Shown: positions 59,178 through 64,000 of the stretch, one piece after another
Numbering within the stretch: the first letter of the stretch is position 1
Layout of the letters: the number at the start of each line of letters is the position of its first letter
Program-made: the position numbers and the translations under genes
Notes under the pieces: generated by a model
Seen by the model: only the letters and a program-made list of their open reading frames with translations
Told to the model about the DNA's origin: nothing
Database searches by the model: none
NCBI RefSeq assembly: GCF_027744825.2
Contig: NC_071343.1
Span: forward strand, 15,362,866 to 15,426,865
Source of the DNA: Synchiropus splendidus
Lineage: Eukaryota; Chordata; Actinopteri; Syngnathiformes; Callionymidae
Length of the DNA stretch: 64,000 nt
Direction: 5' to 3'

Positions 59178-60950
59178 AGGTTTATGAAATACATATCAAA
59201 TGTGGTGAAGTTGGCCACTGGCTGGTTAGGCTTCCAGGGATGTCATGATTAAGAACAAGATGGAATACAATATGGAAGTACAAAGACATAGAAAAACAAA
59301 AGGTAACATACCTCGATCATCATGTCTTCTGACATTCATTTCCTTTGCTCTGGTCTCCATTGATAAATCATCATGTTACCTCTGTACGGCTAACGTCATC
59401 TTCAATGGGTAGATGCGATTACGTACTTGTGCCAGCAATAGACCTCCTATTTGTGTCCTAAGATAGTCACCCTGTCTCTGTGCTTGTGTTTTGTCTGAAC
59501 TGCACTGACTCAGCTTCGCTCCCACACGGGGATCCCCCTTTATCTTTCACTTGCATCATGCCTCAAGTGAGGTGGACCTTCTGCTCGGAGGCCAGCAGCC
59601 TCTTTTTAGTCTCTGCCATGGATCCTGGGGTAGAAACAGAGGTGACAGGACTCACTCTGGGAGAGCACCAGGATGGTGTCTACAGCAGCAACAGTGAGAA
59701 TGGCCGCAGCAAAGGTCAGGTGAGGGAGCGCAGCTGTGAACAGTACAATGATCTGCAAGTATTTATGAGATCTGGAGTGATAATGTGATGGTGGTGATGA
59801 CTCAGACTTAAACCAGAGCATGTGCTGCGTCCCTAAGTGACATTTGCTTTATCTTTTTCTTTCAACCAAAACTGTCCTGAATTCTTAAGCAAACCTCGGG
59901 AAGTGCTGCCTTCAAAGAAGCAGCTTCTCACTGCTGAGAGGTATGATGGGAAAGCAGAGTGGAAGTTGGTGTGCTGTGGAATGAAGAGTGGTGAAGGTCT
60001 AATTATAGTAAAGCAAAATGAGGCTGTTGATGGTGAATGGAGTCAAATGAAGACTTTTTTGGCCTGAGGTATTTTCAGTAAAGGCCTCTGTATGTGTGCA
60101 GCCCGACATGTTTATGAACAGCACCAGGGGGAGAGGTATGAACTTGAGGGCAGGGGAGCACAAACTTAGATCCTCAATGGAACTCATGATCCACCACTTT
60201 TGTCGAGTTTTATCTCACTAGATTACAGCTTTATTCACACAAATCTATTTTTGGGTCCAATTTGAGCTTATTTTAATTTGTTGGGCTTTTTTTTTTTTCC
60301 AAACCTACAAGTTTACTGGCCGAGTTTGTGCCACTTAAAACCTGCCAACTCACTAAACAAACATGCATTTAAGTGGAACCCTCTTGAATGGAATTAGAGG
60401 TTTTTTTTTGCTATTTCTACGCATTACTTGTAGAATAAACAAATGACTGATCATACATTTTTTCACACTTGTAGATTTGTGTTTGTAACTTTTGTTAGAA
60501 GTGCCTTCACCTTTATTTTGAATATAGCTTTTGCCAAGTTTTTGCCATGTCATGAACCTCTTCTGACATCTCAAGTTTGCTCTTTTTCTCCATCTTCATA
60601 AAGGATTAAAAACGTCTCTCTCTTGCTGTATGTTGGTGTGCTAACATGCTAATGATGCTAAAGACGTCCTCTTCTGTGAAAGGAGCTAAAAAGATTAGTC
60701 TAGTTGTAACCCACAGGGAAGATTCAAATGCAAACATACGTGAGGTCTTTTCTCGACTAAGCTAACAAACCTTTGCACCTTTTCACACCTCAGTCTTCGC
60801 CCTGAAAATAAACTCTTCTTTATTATCTGTGATCAAAACAATTCTCAACTAGGCAGTTTTATCTGTCCTTCCTTGCACATTTCAAACTTTTGCAGTTTAA
60901 TTTTACAGCAGATTGACTTGTATACGACAATAACTTGTCTAACTTGAGGA
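59178..60950. other. Gene-free tract
   Basis: No exon supported. The 102-codon frame at 59480-59788 has mixed composition but no recognisable domain and no flanking splice consensus that makes it an exon. Confidence 0.45.
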
Positions 60951-60954
60951 GTCA

Positions 60955-61125
60955 AGGGTCTGTCCCTGCGACATTGGGCGCCCTAGACCAGTTTATCATA
61001 GGCTACTTATAGACGGTCAACCACTCAGAGACACACTTACGGAAAGTCTTGAGGCACAAGCGCACCTCTGTGTTTATGTGATCTGGAGAGTGGGAGGAAA
61101 CCAGAGTGGAAATCCATGCTTACCT
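60955..61125 (+). repeat. Diverged L2-like 3' repeat
   Basis: GGGCGCCCTAGACCAGTTTATCATAGG, GGTCAACCACTCAGAGACAC and GTGGGAGGAAACCAGAGTGG follow the same order as the vertebrate L2-type 3' pattern seen at 42895-43095. Confidence 0.5.
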
Positions 61126-61350
61126 TAATGTTTGCAATGAAAATGCGTCGTATGAGGAGATGCGGTAGTGGAGCTTTGATAGAGCAAAATGAAAATTGAT
61201 GAATGAACTACTGCACTATACTTCAACAACATATTGATAACTTGTCAATGCTTTACACTGTAGATCAACTGTGCAAGATTTTTTATTCTAATTATTTTTT
61301 TGTTGATCGCTTCCAACCTTTTATATAAGAAATTGTATGAAGTAAGACAT

Positions 61351-61899
61351 TACTGTAAATTCCAGACTATAGAGTGCAACGGAATATTAGCCCACTAAAT
61401 TAAGAAGGAAAATAGATTGTTGTTCATTCAAAAACCGCACCGGTTTATAAGCCGCGAGCTTCACAATGCATGAGGATCACTTCTAAACAAGTTTTGAAAA
61501 TGGAGTTCAGCATCGAGGCTGACTCATGAAACAAACTCAGCAACATTCTGAACGTGAAATTTTTAATTTACATTAAAGCGCTCAAAATGCATTGCATTTT
61601 CATGTGTGTCCGAAGTTCCGACACCACAGCCGGTCTCAGCTGCTGCTTCTCATCTCCACTCCTCGGAGGAGATCGGTTCTGTTGGCGGAGCTGTGGACAC
61701 GCGGGCCAAAACAGCGCATTTCAAGCACTTCAAAGTAAATAAAACACCTGCGTTTTCATTGGTTTGATGTGACAAGGCTCAATATTTTGGCAGCATGATG
61801 CTCTTTAGCCTTTATAAATACATATATTAGCTGAGTTGATAGCTTCAGGGTTCAGACTGTGAGAAAAAAGCAGCAGCTCATAGTCCACAAAGTACGGTA
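61351..61899. mobile_element. MITE with CTGTAA...CCGTA ends and TA flanks
   Basis: The left end TACTGTAAATTCCAGACTAT and the reverse complement of the right end TACCGTACTTTGTGGACTAT are imperfect inverted repeats and include TA at both edges, consistent with a TA target. The internal words ACCGCACCGGTTTATAAGCC and GCGAGCTTC are typical of a high-copy fish MITE. No coding capacity; the 62-codon frame inside is not called. Confidence 0.7.
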
Positions 61900-63904
61900 G
61901 TTCAAATATTGTTTAAAATTAATATTTTCACACCAAGATCTCACCCTCTACAAGCAGCACGTAACCACATGCTTCAGTTTAGAATGGACTTTGTAGAAAT
62001 TCTATGGTACCCGGTTGAACAATAGCCCAAAGATTCCCCGAGAACCCAAACCTTTCTCCTCAATACAGATCCGAACAATAAAGCGGCGTGTAATTTCCCA
62101 TGTTTCTGTTTCGTGGGGAGTAAATATTTCTATCATTGCGCAGTGTCGTCTGTGGTTCTGAATCTACGGGCCAGTCTGGTGATGCCGATTAAACAATCCT
62201 GCATTTTTTTGGTTTATTGTTCTATTCCTGCATCTTTATTATGGTTCACATGAGTTTATATTAGCAGGAGAGCGAGCTATGTTTGCCTTTTCTTTTCCAG
62301 TTTTTCATTGTAAAGTCTCTTTTATGACCCAGTGACTGGACTTCCTCTCCGCTCAGTGATACATTGGGCTCAATAGTAGAGGCTTTCTGCTTGTTCTCTG
62401 TTACTTTTCGGCCCATTCCCTCCACCCCGACCCCAGACAGCTGTCTCACCGCAGCACAGATCCACGTTGTGACACCGTGCTATTAATACAAGCATACATG
62501 GACACATGCAAACACATACACACACACACTATAAATACCATGGCTGTGCAAAACACACTGCTGCAGTATAAATATTTGAGTATAAACATGTAATGAATTT
62601 ATTGATATGTATTCCATGCCAGCAGGCACTGTTTTGAGCCACAGAGTGGTGAACCAATGTGGTGTGATTGAAGTGGTGTTGAGGGATTGTGGGAACGCAT
62701 GTTCTGAGTTAGGCTGTTGACCAATCGGTGGAAAAGCTGGAAGCCGCATCACAGAAAGACTACTGATCAGTTCCAGTCTTCCAGCCGTCCATCTCTCTTA
62801 TTTGCTCTGTCTCGCCTTCTTTTTTTCACTTCTGGGCTATCTTTATCTCGACTCTCTGTGCTTCATTCTTCTCGCTTCCTGGCTTTTTTTTTTTCTTTTC
62901 TTTCTTTGGTGTGAGATTTGACGTCATTTGAAAAGATCAACAAATACAATTTTCAGTCTGAGAGCATTCTTTTTTTCCGAATTACCTTCACAAAAGAGAC
63001 AACGCTGGTTATTGGATGACATGCTATTTAGATGCCACCTCATTCTCAAAACCACACTTGCTAATATTATATTATTACTCATACTATTTTCCGAAACTAT
63101 AATCAAGAAACAGCACAGTAAGCTGCTTGGATGTGATTCTCCCTTGGTGGAAACTTTTTTGCTCTGAATAGTTAAATCTCACCGTCTCTGTAACCACCTG
63201 CTGAGACGCAGTGTGGCGTCTGATGACAGAATAGAATCAAACCGGCAATCTGTCACCAACGGTTGTGTCAGGAAGTCGATCTAAAAGTACAATAATCACA
63301 GAATTGTGTGCATTGTGCACCGTGTTTAATTGGGTGTAGCCACAATCACTTCCCTTTGATAGAAATCTTGACTGACCCGGCTGTTTGTTTAATAAAAATG
63401 CTTCAATGACTGGGTTTTCTGCCCTGCTGGGACTCGCGCCATCACTATTTACCCCCTCAATGCTAAACTTGAATATGCCACTACAATGGAGTTCTGTGTG
63501 ATATCACTGGGTTGTGTCTCCCCAGAGTCAACATTATGAAAGCAGCTCTTTGTTGGTTTAAGGTTTTAAGCGGCGACTTTTTAAACAAGCAGCGCCGTAG
63601 GAATGAAGTTATACGGGGAGATTTCTTCAATCCCTGATCCATCTGTTCTATCCATCCATCCATGGAGTCACCTGTTTATTTCATCTGTGTCCATCAGGGG
63701 TCGCCTCAACAAGTTGCCCTCCTCCTGCTTAAACTTTATTGCACAGTTGCACCTATCCTCATCATCATTTTGAATATGCTTTATGCCATGTCCAACTGTC
63801 TCACATTCATATGCGAGGCACAACATTTACAACCTGATTCAAAATTCAAGATATTTATTTGTCACTCAATCACAATACAGACTGGACAGTGTGAGGCGAT
63901 AGAC
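61900..63904. other. Gene-free tract
   Basis: No exon or RNA gene supported. Stretches at 62080-62200 (GCGCAGTGTCGTCTGTGG, GATTAAACAATCCTGCA) and 63515-63640 are repeat-poor and could be conserved elements, but this cannot be judged from one sequence. Confidence 0.4.
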
Positions 63905-64000
63905 CAGGGTTCAGGAACTTAGACTCATGAGGTGGACAAAGGAGTCTGGCTCTTGGAACATCAGAGGTCGAATTACCATCACAACTAAGTGCAGTTTCCC
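63905..64000 (+). mobile_element. Partial hAT copy, family of 57265-57831, running off the window
   Basis: CAGGGTTCAGGAACTTAGAC, then GACTCATGAG, TGGCTCTTGGAACATCAGAG and GTCGAATTACC, parallel the left 90 bases of the 57265 element in the same order (GGGAACCTA, GGCTCTTTGACATCAGAGGT). The right end lies outside the window. Confidence 0.65.

Overview
The window is nuclear DNA of a ray-finned (teleost) fish. The evidence is the set of split vertebrate genes with GT-AG introns and the dense load of fish-type repeats: hAT-type DNA transposons and MITEs, a CR1/L2/Rex-type LINE, tRNA-derived SINE pieces, and long TA, TCTA/TCTG and ATCC arrays. No bacterial, viral or CRISPR features were seen, and most long open frames are chance frames. 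The species cannot be named from sequence alone.

Three protein-coding genes can be reconstructed exon by exon, all on the minus strand. (1) About 8.7-3.8 kb: a complete membrane-type arylsulfatase of the STS/ARSD/ARSE/ARSF/ARSH cluster family, with ten coding exons plus a likely 5' non-coding exon, about 598 aa, and the sulfatase signature Cys and metal ligands present. (2) 34.3-12.4 kb: a CD99-family membrane glycoprotein, eleven exons, 411 aa, with an unusually long Pro/Glu-rich ectodomain built partly from five 21-residue repeats. (3) 45.5-37.8 kb: snx4, sorting nexin 4, fourteen exons, 438 aa, PX plus BAR. Each joined reading frame is an exact multiple of three and ends in a stop, which supports the splice choices.

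Layout: 1-3.8 kb is gene-free and repeat-bearing; 3.8-8.7 kb is the sulfatase, one of whose introns is almost entirely a hAT element; 8.7-12.4 kb is downstream flank or 3'UTR of cd99; 12.4-34.3 kb is cd99, with a MITE and a SINE in its first intron; 33.8-35.3 kb is a cluster of tetranucleotide arrays around the cd99 first exon; 35.4-36.6 kb is a decayed LINE; 37.8-45.5 kb is snx4, with a hAT element and a hAT fragment in intron 2; 45.5-64 kb is a gene-free tract of transposon relics, microsatellites and a few stretches whose texture suggests conserved regulatory DNA.

The three genes do not form a pathway. The sulfatase-CD99 neighbourhood matches the human Xp22.3 arrangement (CD99 near the ARSD/ARSE/ARSH/ARSF cluster), so it probably preserves old vertebrate synteny, with snx4 as the fish-side neighbour. 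No new multi-gene system was found. The observations most worth following are the tandem repeat inside the CD99 coding exon, the transposon-filled sulfatase intron, the mirror-image tetranucleotide arrays around the CD99 promoter, and several RFX-type palindromes.
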